Part shown: one piece after another, positions 9,283 through 18,350 of the stretch | How positions within the stretch are numbered: position 1 is the first letter of the stretch | How the letters are laid out: each line of letters begins with the position of its first letter | DNA from: Saprospiraceae bacterium | GTDB taxonomy: Bacteria; Bacteroidota; Bacteroidia; Chitinophagales; Saprospiraceae | Direction of reading: 5' to 3' | Length of the DNA stretch: 64,000 nt | NCBI GenBank assembly: GCA_020848995.1 | Contig: JADLHA010000038.1 | Span: 1 to 64,000 of the forward strand | Position numbers and translations under genes: made by a program | The notes under the pieces: generated by a model | The model's database searches: none | What the model was told of the DNA's origin: nothing | Seen by the model: only the letters and a program-made list of their open reading frames with translations

Positions 9283-10092
9283 TTAATGATCGCTCCAGAT
9301 GTTACAGCGTTCGAGGAAGATGCTTTCGGTGTAAAACAGGCGGGTCGTGCGGGCGAAATTCTCAGAATAGTCGGAAACAAAAAAGTGGTCGGCATCCGTC
9401 TTCTTCGGGCTGAGCTGATTGCGTGTTGCCAGCGCATCGCGAAGAGCCCTGGCTGTATATTCGGTAGCATCGAGTACGCGAACGGTTCCCCCATAATGGC
9501 CTTCTATTTCTGGGCGGATGAGTGGGTAGTGTGTACAGGCAAGGAGCAGCACGTCGATGTCTTTTAGCCTTGGGTCGGACAGATAGGTCTCGAGCACGGA
9601 ACGGCTGATGTCGTTGTGAACAAAACCTTCCTCGATCATCGGCACCAGGAGTGGGGTCGCAAGACTTTTCAGGCTTGCGCTGGGGTCGGCCCGGGAAAAA
9701 AGTTTTTCGTAAACACCCGATTGCACGGTGGCATGGGTAGCAATCAGCCCGATCTGTTGGTGGGGAACTTCTAGCGCCGCCTGTACCAGGGGATCCACCA
9801 CGTTGACAAAAATGGCCTTGTCCTGAAAAAATTCGAGGAGCACGTCGTAAGCTGCCGTTGAAGCTGAATTGCATGCCACGACGATGGCTTTGCAGTCCCT
9901 TTCCAGCAGAAATCGGCTGATGCGCAAAGAAAAATAGCGGATGGCGTCGTGGGATTTCTCCCCATATGGAAGGTGGGCAGTATCCCCGAAATAAATGATG
10001 CGTTCTTCCGGAAGCTGGCGGTGTATAGCGGATGCGACCGTTAGGCCTCCTATGCCCGAATCGAAAACGCCGATGGGTCTGGAGGCTTCCAC
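9283..10092 (-). CDS. murI: Glutamate racemase
   Basis: 269 residues. It interconverts L- and D-glutamate for peptidoglycan synthesis in the cytosol. Both catalytic cysteines are in their conserved contexts: VACNSAST (about Cys74) and LLACTHYPL (about Cys186). The N-terminal IGVFDSGIGGLTV is diagnostic. It is the last gene of an ompH-ompH-murI operon, starting 4 bases after the second OmpH gene. This order is common in Bacteroidota. Confidence 0.95.
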   Translation of the reverse strand: MEASRPIGVFDSGIGGLTVASAIHRQLPEERIIYFGDTAHLPYGEKSHDAIRYFSLRISRFLLERDCKAIVVACNSASTAAYDVLLEFFQDKAIFVNVVDPLVQAALEVPHQQIGLIATHATVQSGVYEKLFSRADPSASLKSLATPLLVPMIEEGFVHNDISRSVLETYLSDPRLKDIDVLLLACTHYPLIRPEIEGHYGGTVRVLDATEYTARALRDALATRNQLSPKKTDADHFFVSDYSENFARTTRLFYTESIFLERCNIWSDH

Positions 10093-10095
10093 AAA

Positions 10096-10611
10096 TTAAA
10101 TTCCGAGTTTGCCCTTTACCTGCGTGAGGATGTCCAGACTTTCTTCCGCATAGAGCAGCATGCCGGCACTCGAATCAAAAATGTACGTAAAGGATCCTTC
10201 TGTGGCTACCTGCTTGATGGCGTTGTTGATCTTGTCAATTACCGGTTGCAGCAGCTCCTGCCGCCGGGTGGCCAGTTGTCGCTGTACGTCCTGCTCGTAT
10301 TTGCCCAACTCGGCTTCCTGTTCTTTGAGTTTGCGCGCTTCTTCTTCCAGCGCCTTGGGACTGATCTCCCCGGACTGCTCCTTGCGCTGCAATTCTTTGT
10401 ACTTCGTTTCGAGTTCCTGTACCATCATCTGGCCTTTTTTCTCGAGCTGTGTCTGCAAAGCCTGCAGGGTTGCGTCTGCCTGTTTGACTTCAGGAAGTTC
10501 GGCAAGCAGCGCCTGCGAATTTACATAACCAAATTTCTGTGTCTGGGATTCTGCCGGAAACGCACATGCAAACATGGCCACCGCGATCCATAAAATGTTT
10601 AGCTGATTCAT
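10096..10611 (-). CDS. OmpH/Skp-family periplasmic chaperone (second of pair)
   Basis: About 171 residues from ATG 10611; the frame is open for 16 codons more, but those lack signal character. The signal peptide ends near FPAESQTQ. A long charged, coiled-coil middle (about residues 50-130, rich in K, E and Q) is flanked by FGYVNSQALL and the C-terminal FDSSAGMLLYAEESLDIT-type block of the Skp/OmpH fold. The family holds unfolded outer-membrane proteins in the periplasm. It is a tandem paralogue of the next gene upstream. Confidence 0.88.
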   Translation of the reverse strand: MNQLNILWIAVAMFACAFPAESQTQKFGYVNSQALLAELPEVKQADATLQALQTQLEKKGQMMVQELETKYKELQRKEQSGEISPKALEEEARKLKEQEAELGKYEQDVQRQLATRRQELLQPVIDKINNAIKQVATEGSFTYIFDSSAGMLLYAEESLDILTQVKGKLGI

Positions 10612-10655
10612 TCTGTCTTTAAATTGAAAAGTGGGAATTGTTCTGGTCTGTGTTC

Positions 10656-11171
10656 TCAATTGGTTTTGAGTTTCTTGAGCAGCACTTCCGTGCGGTCCAG
10701 TTCTTTGTTGAAATAGAGAATGCCCGCCGTTCCGCTCGTATCAAAAATGGCATCGAGCCCGTTGGCAGCCGCATATTCCTGAATGGCCGTAAATACTTTG
10801 TCCTGAATGGGACGGACCAGGTCTTGCCGGCGCTTGAACAGCTCTCCATCTTCTCCGAATTTCTCCTTTTGAATGCGCCGGGCTTCTTTTTCCCTGGAAG
10901 CAATCTCTTCTTCTTTGACCCGCCGCTGCTCTTCGGTCATCAACACCTGTTCTGCCTGATACTTATTGTAAAGGGCCTTGATCTTATCGTATTCAATGGC
11001 GATCTCCTGCTTCCATCCGGCGGCAATGCGGTCCAGTTCAGCCTGAGCCGACCGGTATTCCTCAAGGTTGTCGAGGATTTTGTTGACATCTACCAATGCA
11101 AATCGCTGCGCCCCGGCGCTGAATGACGCGACAATCATCAAAAACAGGATCCAAAAGGGTTTTGCGTTCAT
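10656..11171 (-). CDS. OmpH/Skp-family periplasmic chaperone (first of pair)
   Basis: 171 residues. Signal peptide MNAKPFWILFLMIVASFSAGAQ, then FALVDVNKILDNL, a highly charged coiled coil (about residues 60-120), and the C-terminal FDTSGTAGILYFNKELDRT block typical of Bacteroidota OmpH. It is the first gene of the ompH-ompH-murI operon. A TAATTTTG -7 box on the minus strand lies about 50 bases upstream. Two copies probably reflect specialised or redundant outer-membrane protein chaperoning. Confidence 0.88.
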   Translation of the reverse strand: MNAKPFWILFLMIVASFSAGAQRFALVDVNKILDNLEEYRSAQAELDRIAAGWKQEIAIEYDKIKALYNKYQAEQVLMTEEQRRVKEEEIASREKEARRIQKEKFGEDGELFKRRQDLVRPIQDKVFTAIQEYAAANGLDAIFDTSGTAGILYFNKELDRTEVLLKKLKTN

Positions 11172-11220
11172 TTTTTTGTTTTGTGCGTGGTTTTAACGTA
11201 CACCGCGCTGGAAAAGTGCA

Positions 11221-11228
11221 CAAAATTA
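11221..11228 (-). promoter_or_regulatory. -7 promoter box for ompH-ompH-murI
   Basis: Reads TAATTTTG on the minus strand, an exact match to the Bacteroidota TAnnTTTG -7 element. It predicts a leader of about 45 nt before the OmpH start. No clear -33 TTG element was assigned. Confidence 0.6.
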
Positions 11229-11327
11229 GTGCATTTTACCCTTTCTGCGGCCTTTCTCTCTGTTAACTCTCCTGCGCCCGGCATCGTTTGCCGCCAGCCT
11301 ACTTTAACCCAAACTTAACCATATGAC

Positions 11328-11367
11328 AAAGCCCGCCACTCCCCCGGCTACAGTAGCTGGGCTTTTT
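11328..11367 (+). promoter_or_regulatory. Hairpin with T-run abutting the hutH -7 box
   Basis: AAAGCCC (11328-11334) pairs with GGGCTTT (11359-11365) across a 24-base loop and runs into a five-T tract that merges with the -7 box. It has the form of an intrinsic terminator, but there is no plus-strand gene upstream, so an operator role is equally possible. Confidence 0.4.
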
Positions 11368-11374
11368 ATCTTTG
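11367..11374 (+). promoter_or_regulatory. -7 promoter box for hutH
   Basis: TATCTTTG, exact TAnnTTTG match. Only three bases separate it from the ATG. With the usual spacing the transcript would start at or next to the A of ATG, making this mRNA effectively leaderless. Confidence 0.65.
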
Positions 11375-11377
11375 CAG

Positions 11378-12877
11378 ATGCAAGTATGGGAAATAGACGA
11401 CCGGGACCTCGATGTCGAGGGTTGCCGCAATTTGGTCCATGGGGATCGTGTCCTTAGCCTGTCTTCAGAGCGCCTGAATCTGCTTCAACACAGGCGCCGG
11501 CAACTGGAATCCTTTGCCAACGACGGGAAGCATGCATACTACGGGGTCAATACGGGTTTTGGCGCTCTTTGCAACGTTGCCATCCCAAAAGACCAACTCA
11601 ACAACCTGCAATCTAACCTGCTTCGATCCCACGCCTGCGGTTTTGGGCCAGCGGCAGACCCCAAAGTTGTCCGCCTTGCTCTTTTGCTAAAGATCTTTAC
11701 CCTGACCCGTGGCCATTCGGGTGTGCGGCCGTCCTTGGTAGCGTTTCTAATGGAGCTGTACAACCGCAGACTCACCCCCCTTGTCCCCTCTATGGGCTCC
11801 TTGGGAGCCTCCGGTGACCTTGCCCCGCTGGCTCATCTATTCCTGCCTTGCATAGGCGAAGGCCATTTCGAACAAAACGGAAGTCGGGTGGCGGCTTCTG
11901 TCCTCTTGGCCCGGGAAGGTCTGCACCCTCCGATGCTGGAGGCCAAAGAAGGCCTAGCCCTACTCAACGGCACCCAATTTTCGCTTGCCCTGCTCCTGGA
12001 AAACCTGTTTGCCGCACAAGGGTATTTCGATATCTCAAACCTCAATGCCGCCCTGTCAATGGAGGCCTTCAACTGCTCTCCTGCATTTCTTGAGGCAGAA
12101 ATCCACCTGCTCCGGCGGCAGGAGGGGCAATGTACTGCTGCAGCGCAGATCCGATCATGGCTCGAGGGAAGCGACCTGGCCTCGAGGCCCGGAAAATCAA
12201 TACAGGATCCGTACAGCTTTCGCTGTGCCCCTCAGGTGCACGGAGCGTGCCTCGACATGATCACCTGGGCGAGGAACATGGCATCGCGGGAGATCAACGC
12301 AATTACAGACAACCCCATACAACTGGACAATGGCGACATGATCTCAGGTGGAAACTTCCACGCAGAGCCCCTGGCTTTTGCCTCAGATACCCTGGCTATG
12401 GCCTTGAGCGAACTGGCCAATATTTCGGAGCGGCGCCTTTACCAATTGATCTGCGGGTACCGGGGCCTCCCGGATTTTCTGACCAGCGATCCCGGGCTCA
12501 GTTCGGGATACATGATCGTCCAGTATGCCGCCGCCGCTGCCGTCAGCATGAACAAGCAGCTCTCGAGCCCCTCCTCCATTGATTCCATCGTATCCTCCAA
12601 AGGTCAGGAAGACCACGTGAGCATGGCAGCCAACGCAGGCTTGCGTGGCCGCCAGGTGGCAGAGAATACAGGCATTGTCCTGGCCATGGAATGGATGACG
12701 GCTTCCAGGGCCCTCCTACTGACCAAGCCCCGTTCGCTCGGACCTGCACTCGCAAAACTCCACGCCATCTATCAGGAGAAGTTTCCACTGGTCAGTGAGG
12801 ACCACAGCCCCGCAGACCGTTATTTGCCCACCTTGCGTTTTCTGGAAAATCAGCTTTTCGCGAATTCTTCACGCTAA
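11378..12877 (+). CDS. hutH: Histidine ammonia-lyase family enzyme
   Basis: About 499 residues from ATG 11378; a TTG two codons upstream would fall inside the promoter box. The enzyme deaminates L-histidine to urocanate using an MIO cofactor made from Ala-Ser-Gly, present here at about residues 144-146 in GSLGASGDLAPL. The substrate-loop motif YYGVNTGFG and the FHAEPLA and ISERR blocks are also present. Length is normal. No other hut genes lie nearby, so a specialised aromatic amino acid lyase role (for example tyrosine or histidine in a biosynthetic context) cannot be excluded. Confidence 0.9.
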   Translation: MQVWEIDDRDLDVEGCRNLVHGDRVLSLSSERLNLLQHRRRQLESFANDGKHAYYGVNTGFGALCNVAIPKDQLNNLQSNLLRSHACGFGPAADPKVVRLALLLKIFTLTRGHSGVRPSLVAFLMELYNRRLTPLVPSMGSLGASGDLAPLAHLFLPCIGEGHFEQNGSRVAASVLLAREGLHPPMLEAKEGLALLNGTQFSLALLLENLFAAQGYFDISNLNAALSMEAFNCSPAFLEAEIHLLRRQEGQCTAAAQIRSWLEGSDLASRPGKSIQDPYSFRCAPQVHGACLDMITWARNMASREINAITDNPIQLDNGDMISGGNFHAEPLAFASDTLAMALSELANISERRLYQLICGYRGLPDFLTSDPGLSSGYMIVQYAAAAAVSMNKQLSSPSSIDSIVSSKGQEDHVSMAANAGLRGRQVAENTGIVLAMEWMTASRALLLTKPRSLGPALAKLHAIYQEKFPLVSEDHSPADRYLPTLRFLENQLFANSSR

Positions 12878-12939
12878 ACTTATTCTCTGCCAACAGCGCC
12901 ATACCGCCATTGCGTTCGCGGACTCTCCTGCTTTCTTTT

Positions 12940-12947
12940 TAATTTTG
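12940..12947 (+). promoter_or_regulatory. -7 promoter box for the M48 protease gene
   Basis: TAATTTTG, exact TAnnTTTG match, ending six bases before the A of ATG 12953. Predicted leader is 0-2 nt. Confidence 0.65.
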
Positions 12948-12952
12948 TAATT

Positions 12953-13885
12953 ATGAAATACGCGCTCGCTCTGACCTTCTCCTCACTAATGCTGTTGTCT
13001 TCCTGCAATGCGCTTAAAAAAGGATGGGACAACCTCAACCTTTTTCCGGTGAGTCAGGACATCGAACTTGGAAAACAGGTCTATTTTGAAATTGCCAATA
13101 ACCCCGGGGAATATCCGGAACTTCCTGAACAGGGGAACGAAGAAATGTATCGTTATGTGAGGAGTATCGTGAGCAAGGTGTTGAAAAGCGGCAATGTTGA
13201 ATACGCCAATGACTTCGAATGGAAGATCACGCTGCTCAACGATCCGAATACGCTGAATGCTTTTGCGACGCCAGGCGGTTACATTTATATATACACGGGC
13301 CTCATTGGTTTTCTCGATTCAGAAGATCAGCTTGCCGGTGTGATCGGGCACGAAATCGCACACGCCGCAAAACGGCACAGTACTAAACAACTCAGCAAAA
13401 TTCTTGGAGTTCAAGTGCTGGCAGATGCGGCTCTGGGAAAGCAAGAGGTAATTAAACAAGTCGCAACGACTTTGTTGGCATTGAGCTTTAGCAGGTCTCA
13501 CGAAACGGAAGCAGATTCCATGTCGGTGATTTACCTGTGTCCCACCGAATACTACGCCGCCGGTGCAAGCGGCTTTTTCAAAAAGATGGATGGGCAAGCT
13601 ACACCGCCTTCCTGGCTCAGTACGCATCCCAACCCCAAAAACCGCATTCAACAGATCGAGGATAAATACCGGCGCATGGGATGTACCGGGACGTCGCGCA
13701 ACGAGGCGGCATATGCCCGCATCAAAGAACTTGTGGCTAAGATTCCTGCACCACCCAAAGTCCAGAATCAGGATCCTCAAAAAGGAGGTAGCGGAACAAC
13801 CCCTGCAAAAACTTCGAATCCCGCCCCTTCCAAAGATGGTGACTCACGTCACAAAAAACTCGAAAAACCTGGAGGAGGCAAATAA
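12953..13885 (+). CDS. M48-family metalloprotease, lipoprotein
   Basis: 310 residues. Lipoprotein signal with lipobox LLSSC (Cys18). The zinc-binding HEIAH lies at about residues 133-137, and the third ligand glutamate falls within HETEAD near residue 184. The family includes BepA/LoiP-type periplasmic proteases that degrade misfolded outer-membrane proteins; likely anchored to a membrane and acting in the periplasm. The last 45 residues are a low-complexity Pro/Lys/Ser/Thr tail not needed for the fold. Monocistronic, with its own -7 box. Confidence 0.9.
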   Translation: MKYALALTFSSLMLLSSCNALKKGWDNLNLFPVSQDIELGKQVYFEIANNPGEYPELPEQGNEEMYRYVRSIVSKVLKSGNVEYANDFEWKITLLNDPNTLNAFATPGGYIYIYTGLIGFLDSEDQLAGVIGHEIAHAAKRHSTKQLSKILGVQVLADAALGKQEVIKQVATTLLALSFSRSHETEADSMSVIYLCPTEYYAAGASGFFKKMDGQATPPSWLSTHPNPKNRIQQIEDKYRRMGCTGTSRNEAAYARIKELVAKIPAPPKVQNQDPQKGGSGTTPAKTSNPAPSKDGDSRHKKLEKPGGGK

Positions 13886-13939
13886 ACCATGCTCCTTCTC
13901 AACCGGTGTTGCCAGAAGGATCTTCCCCTTTTCGCGATG

Positions 13940-14839
13940 CTATTTCCCGTCGATGATAACCGGCGTGTTGCGGTCCATCAGGACAACTTTTGCATTGTTT
14001 GAGTTCACGAGGTTCTGGTAAGCTTTGATCCACTCGTATTGAAGCTGGCGCTCGGTGAGGGTGGCATTGATGATCTTCTGGTAATCGGAAATGCCCTGTG
14101 CTTCAACGCGTTTGCGCTCGGCCTCCTGCTTTTCCTTTTGAAGAACGTAGGTCATCTTTTGCGCATCCTGCTCCGCGCGGATTTTTTCTTCTATGGATGC
14201 GCTTACGGATTGTGGCAACACGATGTTGCGTACTAACAGTTGTTCGAGTACAAGCCCCCGCTGCTCAAAATTTTCCTCAATGCTTTCAAAGATCTTTTGC
14301 TGGAATTCGTCGCGCTTGGTTGAGAAGAGTTCGATGGCCTGGTAGTACACGGCGTTGTCGCGGATCTTGGTCCGGGCAATGGGCCTGACGATTTTATCGA
14401 CGTAGTCGACGCCAATCTCCTGAACAATGCGCGGTGCCTCTGTGAGCTTCATGCGGAAGAGTACCGTCAGGTCGATGATGACCTCGAGCCCATCGTTGGT
14501 CAGCACGCGGATGGCATCATCTCCCACCTGGCGGCTCTCGTCGTGAAGTCCGCTCATGGTGTAGTTCTGTGTTTTGACGTCCATGCGGACGATTTCGACG
14601 AGCGGATTGACAACGTGCAAGCCGCTTTCGAGGATCTGGGGCTTTACCTTTCCAAAGAGTTTTTGTACGCCAATTCGACCAGCGTCGATCTCGACAATGC
14701 TCGACAGGAGGAAACCGGTCACAACGAGTCCGATGCCCAGAAATCGTACAGTCCGCACCAGGGTTGCGATGCGCTGGTCGGGGTTTCTGAAGAGAAACCC
14801 AACAAATAACAGTAGGATACCAATGGTAATGAGTGCCAT
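13940..14839 (-). CDS. SPFH/Band 7 (prohibitin-like) membrane protein
   Basis: About 299 residues from the ATG giving MALITIGILLLFVGF. The frame is open another 71 codons upstream, but that part overlaps the promoter and start of the divergent glycosyltransferase gene. Two N-terminal hydrophobic segments (residues 2-16 and about 30-50) precede an SPFH domain (GRIGVQKLFGKV to about residue 200) and a charged coiled-coil (QKEKQEAERKRVEAQG). SPFH proteins form ring or cage assemblies that organise membranes and regulate proteases such as FtsH. Ends 55 bases from the M48 gene, convergent. Confidence 0.87.
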   Translation of the reverse strand: MALITIGILLLFVGFLFRNPDQRIATLVRTVRFLGIGLVVTGFLLSSIVEIDAGRIGVQKLFGKVKPQILESGLHVVNPLVEIVRMDVKTQNYTMSGLHDESRQVGDDAIRVLTNDGLEVIIDLTVLFRMKLTEAPRIVQEIGVDYVDKIVRPIARTKIRDNAVYYQAIELFSTKRDEFQQKIFESIEENFEQRGLVLEQLLVRNIVLPQSVSASIEEKIRAEQDAQKMTYVLQKEKQEAERKRVEAQGISDYQKIINATLTERQLQYEWIKAYQNLVNSNNAKVVLMDRNTPVIIDGK

Positions 14840-14959
14840 ATACGGGGATTTGTGATAGAACAACACCTGAGTAACCCAAAGGGTTCCGGCCTGATCCGTT
14901 TTGCGACGATCCATGGAAAATCGTCGACGCAGAACCCAAATGCGCCCTTTATATTCAAT

Positions 14960-14967
14960 TAACTTTG
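14960..14967 (+). promoter_or_regulatory. -7 promoter box for the glycosyltransferase
   Basis: TAACTTTG, exact TAnnTTTG match, about 17 nt of predicted leader before ATG 14988. This supports the downstream start choice. Confidence 0.6.
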
Positions 14968-14987
14968 TCCCCGGTGAACCGAGAAAA

Positions 14988-16124
14988 ATGCGCATAGCCA
15001 TCAACGCCCGTTTTTTAACAACGCCGCACCTGGAAGGAATTGGCTGGTACACCTATGAAATTGTGCGACGCATGATCGAGCAGCATCCCGAACACGAATA
15101 TTTGCTGCTCTACGACCGGACGGTGCCCCATCCCTTCATTGTGCATCCTTCCGCCAAGCCTGTCGTCTGCCACCCTCCCGCACGACATCCCTTGCTTTGG
15201 ATGGCCTGGTTTGAATGCTCTGTGCCGCTGGCCCTCCGCCGTGCTCAAGCCGATGTGTTGTTCAGTCCGGATGGGTATTGTTCTCTTCGCACACCTGTCC
15301 CCCAATGCATGGTCGTTCACGATCTGGCCTATCTCCATTTTCCTTCACACGTTCCCGCTATGGTCCGTGCCTATTATCGATTTTTCGTCCCTCGCCAAAT
15401 TCAAAAAGCCGAACACCTGTTCGCCGTTTCCGGTGCCACGCAAGATGACATCGTACATTGGTTTCCCGGTTGTAGGGAGAAAATCAGCGTTGCATACAAC
15501 GGCATCCGGGATTGCTTTAACCCGCTCGGCGAGGCTGAACGGACGGAAGTTAAACGTACCTACTCCGGAGGTGCAGAATACTTTTTATTTGTCGGTGCCA
15601 TTCATCCCCGAAAAAATGTCGAGACCCTTGTACGTGCCTTTGGTCTGTTCAAATCGAAAACTGCCTCAAAGGCAAAACTGCTGATTGCAGGGCGGCTGGC
15701 CTGGCGTACAGATGCCTTTCTCGCCGAACTGAATGCCTCCTCTTCAAGGAGCGATATCCTGTTGCTCAACTACCTCGATGGCGAAGTACTGGCAAGGGTG
15801 ACGGCCTCCGCAGTCGCAGTAGTTCAACCCTCCTTTCTCGAAGGCTTCGGCGTGCCCGTGCTCGAAGCCCTTTCCTGCAACGTACCGGTCATTGTTTCAG
15901 ACCGGTTTTCCCTGCCCGAAGTGGGCGGACCCGGAGCGTATACTTTTCCCGCTGAGGACGCCCATGCCCTGGCATCGTGCCTGGAGGGTGCAATGCTGGG
16001 CGTCGACCGGGAATCGAGAATTACCCTGGGCAAATTACACCGGGAACAATTCGACTGGAACCGGTCGGCTGACCACATTTACCAGCGGCTCGTGGCCGTG
16101 GCACGCCCATTTCGCATCCAATGA
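14988..16124 (+). CDS. Glycosyltransferase family 4 (GT-B fold)
   Basis: About 378 residues from the ATG giving MRIAINARFL, placed just after a -7 box. The Rossmann-type N-terminus includes GIGWYTYEIVRRM. The C-terminal sugar-nucleotide domain begins at FLFVGAIHPRKNVETLV and carries the EX7E-type motif in PSFLEGFGVPVLEAL, diagnostic of GT4. Retaining transferase; likely substrate is an envelope polysaccharide or glycolipid, but donor and acceptor are not readable. No polysaccharide cluster surrounds it. Confidence 0.88.
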   Translation: MRIAINARFLTTPHLEGIGWYTYEIVRRMIEQHPEHEYLLLYDRTVPHPFIVHPSAKPVVCHPPARHPLLWMAWFECSVPLALRRAQADVLFSPDGYCSLRTPVPQCMVVHDLAYLHFPSHVPAMVRAYYRFFVPRQIQKAEHLFAVSGATQDDIVHWFPGCREKISVAYNGIRDCFNPLGEAERTEVKRTYSGGAEYFLFVGAIHPRKNVETLVRAFGLFKSKTASKAKLLIAGRLAWRTDAFLAELNASSSRSDILLLNYLDGEVLARVTASAVAVVQPSFLEGFGVPVLEALSCNVPVIVSDRFSLPEVGGPGAYTFPAEDAHALASCLEGAMLGVDRESRITLGKLHREQFDWNRSADHIYQRLVAVARPFRIQ

Positions 16125-16203
16125 TCCCCACGCATAAGTCATATTGCGATTTGGGTTATGTGTTAATTTGAGCATTTTGCCATAGGCAATTCGACGATTT
16201 CAC

Positions 16204-16211
16204 TAAGTTTG
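16204..16211 (+). promoter_or_regulatory. -7 promoter box for the Omp28-like gene
   Basis: TAAGTTTG, exact TAnnTTTG match, leaving about 15 nt before ATG 16230. Confidence 0.6.
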
Positions 16212-16229
16212 CCATCAAATCTTACCATC

Positions 16230-18293
16230 ATGAAGCATTTCTACCTAATTCCTCTTTTATTATTCGGATTGTTGACCGCCGATGCCCAATATTACTTTCT
16301 GCCCTTCGTAGGGGCCGGAAGTAACCCCGGTGGGATTAACAAAGACAACGAATATCCCCCCGGTGGCGGTTTGCCTACGGGATGGGCCACGGTGATGTCT
16401 GGAGCGAAGCCGACCAGAACCTGGTCAGCCGTTCAAAACATCCCTTTCCCCTTCCAGTTTAACGGAACGGACGTAACGCAGTACAAGGCTGCCTCCAGTG
16501 GCGTTGTGACGTTTTCCGTTGGCGACACCACCACGGTGGATTACGAAAACGAATCGCTCCCCTCTGCGAAGATCCCCGACCAATCGATTCTCGTTTGGGG
16601 TCTGGTGTGCAACGCAAACGATTTTATCGTGAGCAAGACCTTTGGCACGGCGCCGAACCGCCAACACTGGATCACCTACAATTCTTACAGCGAGCCAAAC
16701 CTCAAGTCTGGCTGGATTTACATCTCCGTAGTCCTGGAAGAAACCACCAACCGCATCTACATCGTAGACCAGCGCACACAATGCGTTTTCAATGGTCAGG
16801 TTTGCCAGGATAAAACGGCAATGACCCTTGGCCTACAGATCGACAAAACCACCGCCGTCGAAATTCCCGGATCGCCCAATTACCAGAGTACCAACACAAA
16901 CATGTTCGTTCCGGACGACAACTCCTATTTCCAGTTCATTCCCGGCGTTCAGCCTGCTGCTGACGTGCTCGGCCGCAAACACAACCTGGCACGGTATTAC
17001 CTCACGCGCGATTTTCCCATTCAGCTCACGGGAACCTTTATGAACAGTGGTTCCGGCGCAATCACAGATGTTGAGTACGGTTTCAACATCGACGACGGCG
17101 CCCTGGGCTCTTTTTCCGGAACCGTGTCCAACCTCAACGCTGCTCCGCTTGCGAATTTTGACGTCCTCCACCCCGATCCCATCGTCGTGCCCGGTGCAGG
17201 TACGTACCTCATCAAAAGCTGGATGAACAAGATCAACGGAAACGATCCGCCATCTGCCGTGGATGATACCGTTCGTTCCGTCATCATCGTAAACGACTCA
17301 GCCGTCACACGAAAATTGCTGCACGAAAATTTCTCTTCGTCTACCTGCCCTCCGTGCAAACCCGGTAACGAGCGTCTGCATGCGGTCGTTGCGCAATATC
17401 CGGGGCTCTTTTCTGAACTCACCTATCACTTCTATTTCCCCACGCCCGGAGATCCATACTACACGCGCGAATGCGCTGACCGCAGCAGCTATTACAACGG
17501 GATCAACAGCATTCCGGCCACCCTTCTCGACGGACAGATCAACATCAACCCGAACGGCTACCTGGAAAGCACCTTTGAGGAGTGGCAGCGAATCCCATCT
17601 TTCTATACCGTTAACCCCTCGGGAAAGGTAGATGGAAACAAGATCTCTATCACCGTCGACGTCAGCGCCCTACTGCCAACCAAGGCAACAACCCGTTTGT
17701 TTGTTGCCGTTGCGGAAAAAGTGACGGTCAAAAACGTGAAAAACAACGGCGAGACGGAATTTCCCCACGTGATGAAGAAAATGATCCCCAACGCCAGCGG
17801 AACGCTGACCGGAATCATCCAGGCGGGCGCCACCAAGACCTTCAACTTAAATTGGACGGTTCCCGGTTCTTACCGATTGCCGCTCGACGCCCAGGCTGCC
17901 AACATCATCAACCTGGCAACTGAACACAGCATCGAGGAATTTGATGACCTCGAAGTGATAGCGTGGCTTCAGGAAAGCGATAAATCGGTGTTGCAGAGCA
18001 ATTCGGCCGACCTCGAATTTGTCGTTTCCAACAGCGATCCGGTCGTCAGCAAACAACTCGTTGCCTATCCGACGCAAACCAGCGATTACTTTTTCCTCGA
18101 CATGAGCGCTTTCTCCTCAACGGAACCGCTTCGCGTGCTGATCGCCGACGAAACCGGGCAGATCCGCCACGCTGAGAAAACTTCGCTCCGTTCCCTGTTC
18201 GTAAATACGAGTCAGTGGGCTTCCGGAGTGTATTACGCAAAGGTCATCGGACAAAATGAGGAAGGACTGCAGAAAGTGGTAGTCATTCGCTGA
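16230..18293 (+). CDS. Omp28-related outer-membrane protein with T9SS sorting domain
   Basis: About 687 residues. Signal peptide MKHFYLIPLLLFGLLTADAQ. The middle part carries a thioredoxin-like FSSSTCPPCKPGN motif (CPPC) and the IPATLLDGQ block of Omp28-type proteins (about residues 370-450). The last 75 residues (YPTQTSDYFFL ... ASGVYYAKVIG ... KVVVIR) match a type IX secretion system type A C-terminal sorting domain. Predicted to be surface-exposed or secreted through the T9SS. A CPPC pair could be redox active. Monocistronic; a strong terminator follows. Confidence 0.85.
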   Translation: MKHFYLIPLLLFGLLTADAQYYFLPFVGAGSNPGGINKDNEYPPGGGLPTGWATVMSGAKPTRTWSAVQNIPFPFQFNGTDVTQYKAASSGVVTFSVGDTTTVDYENESLPSAKIPDQSILVWGLVCNANDFIVSKTFGTAPNRQHWITYNSYSEPNLKSGWIYISVVLEETTNRIYIVDQRTQCVFNGQVCQDKTAMTLGLQIDKTTAVEIPGSPNYQSTNTNMFVPDDNSYFQFIPGVQPAADVLGRKHNLARYYLTRDFPIQLTGTFMNSGSGAITDVEYGFNIDDGALGSFSGTVSNLNAAPLANFDVLHPDPIVVPGAGTYLIKSWMNKINGNDPPSAVDDTVRSVIIVNDSAVTRKLLHENFSSSTCPPCKPGNERLHAVVAQYPGLFSELTYHFYFPTPGDPYYTRECADRSSYYNGINSIPATLLDGQININPNGYLESTFEEWQRIPSFYTVNPSGKVDGNKISITVDVSALLPTKATTRLFVAVAEKVTVKNVKNNGETEFPHVMKKMIPNASGTLTGIIQAGATKTFNLNWTVPGSYRLPLDAQAANIINLATEHSIEEFDDLEVIAWLQESDKSVLQSNSADLEFVVSNSDPVVSKQLVAYPTQTSDYFFLDMSAFSSTEPLRVLIADETGQIRHAEKTSLRSLFVNTSQWASGVYYAKVIGQNEEGLQKVVVIR

Positions 18294-18318
18294 TCTCATT
18301 AACTGTTCTCAATAATCT

Positions 18319-18350
18319 AAAGGCTTTGCCGCAATGGCAAAGCCTTTTTT
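18319..18350 (+). terminator. Intrinsic terminator after the Omp28-like gene
   Basis: Perfect 12-bp stem AAAGGCTTTGCC/GGCAAAGCCTTT with a GCAAT loop, followed by further Ts. It lies 26 bases after the stop codon. Confidence 0.9.
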
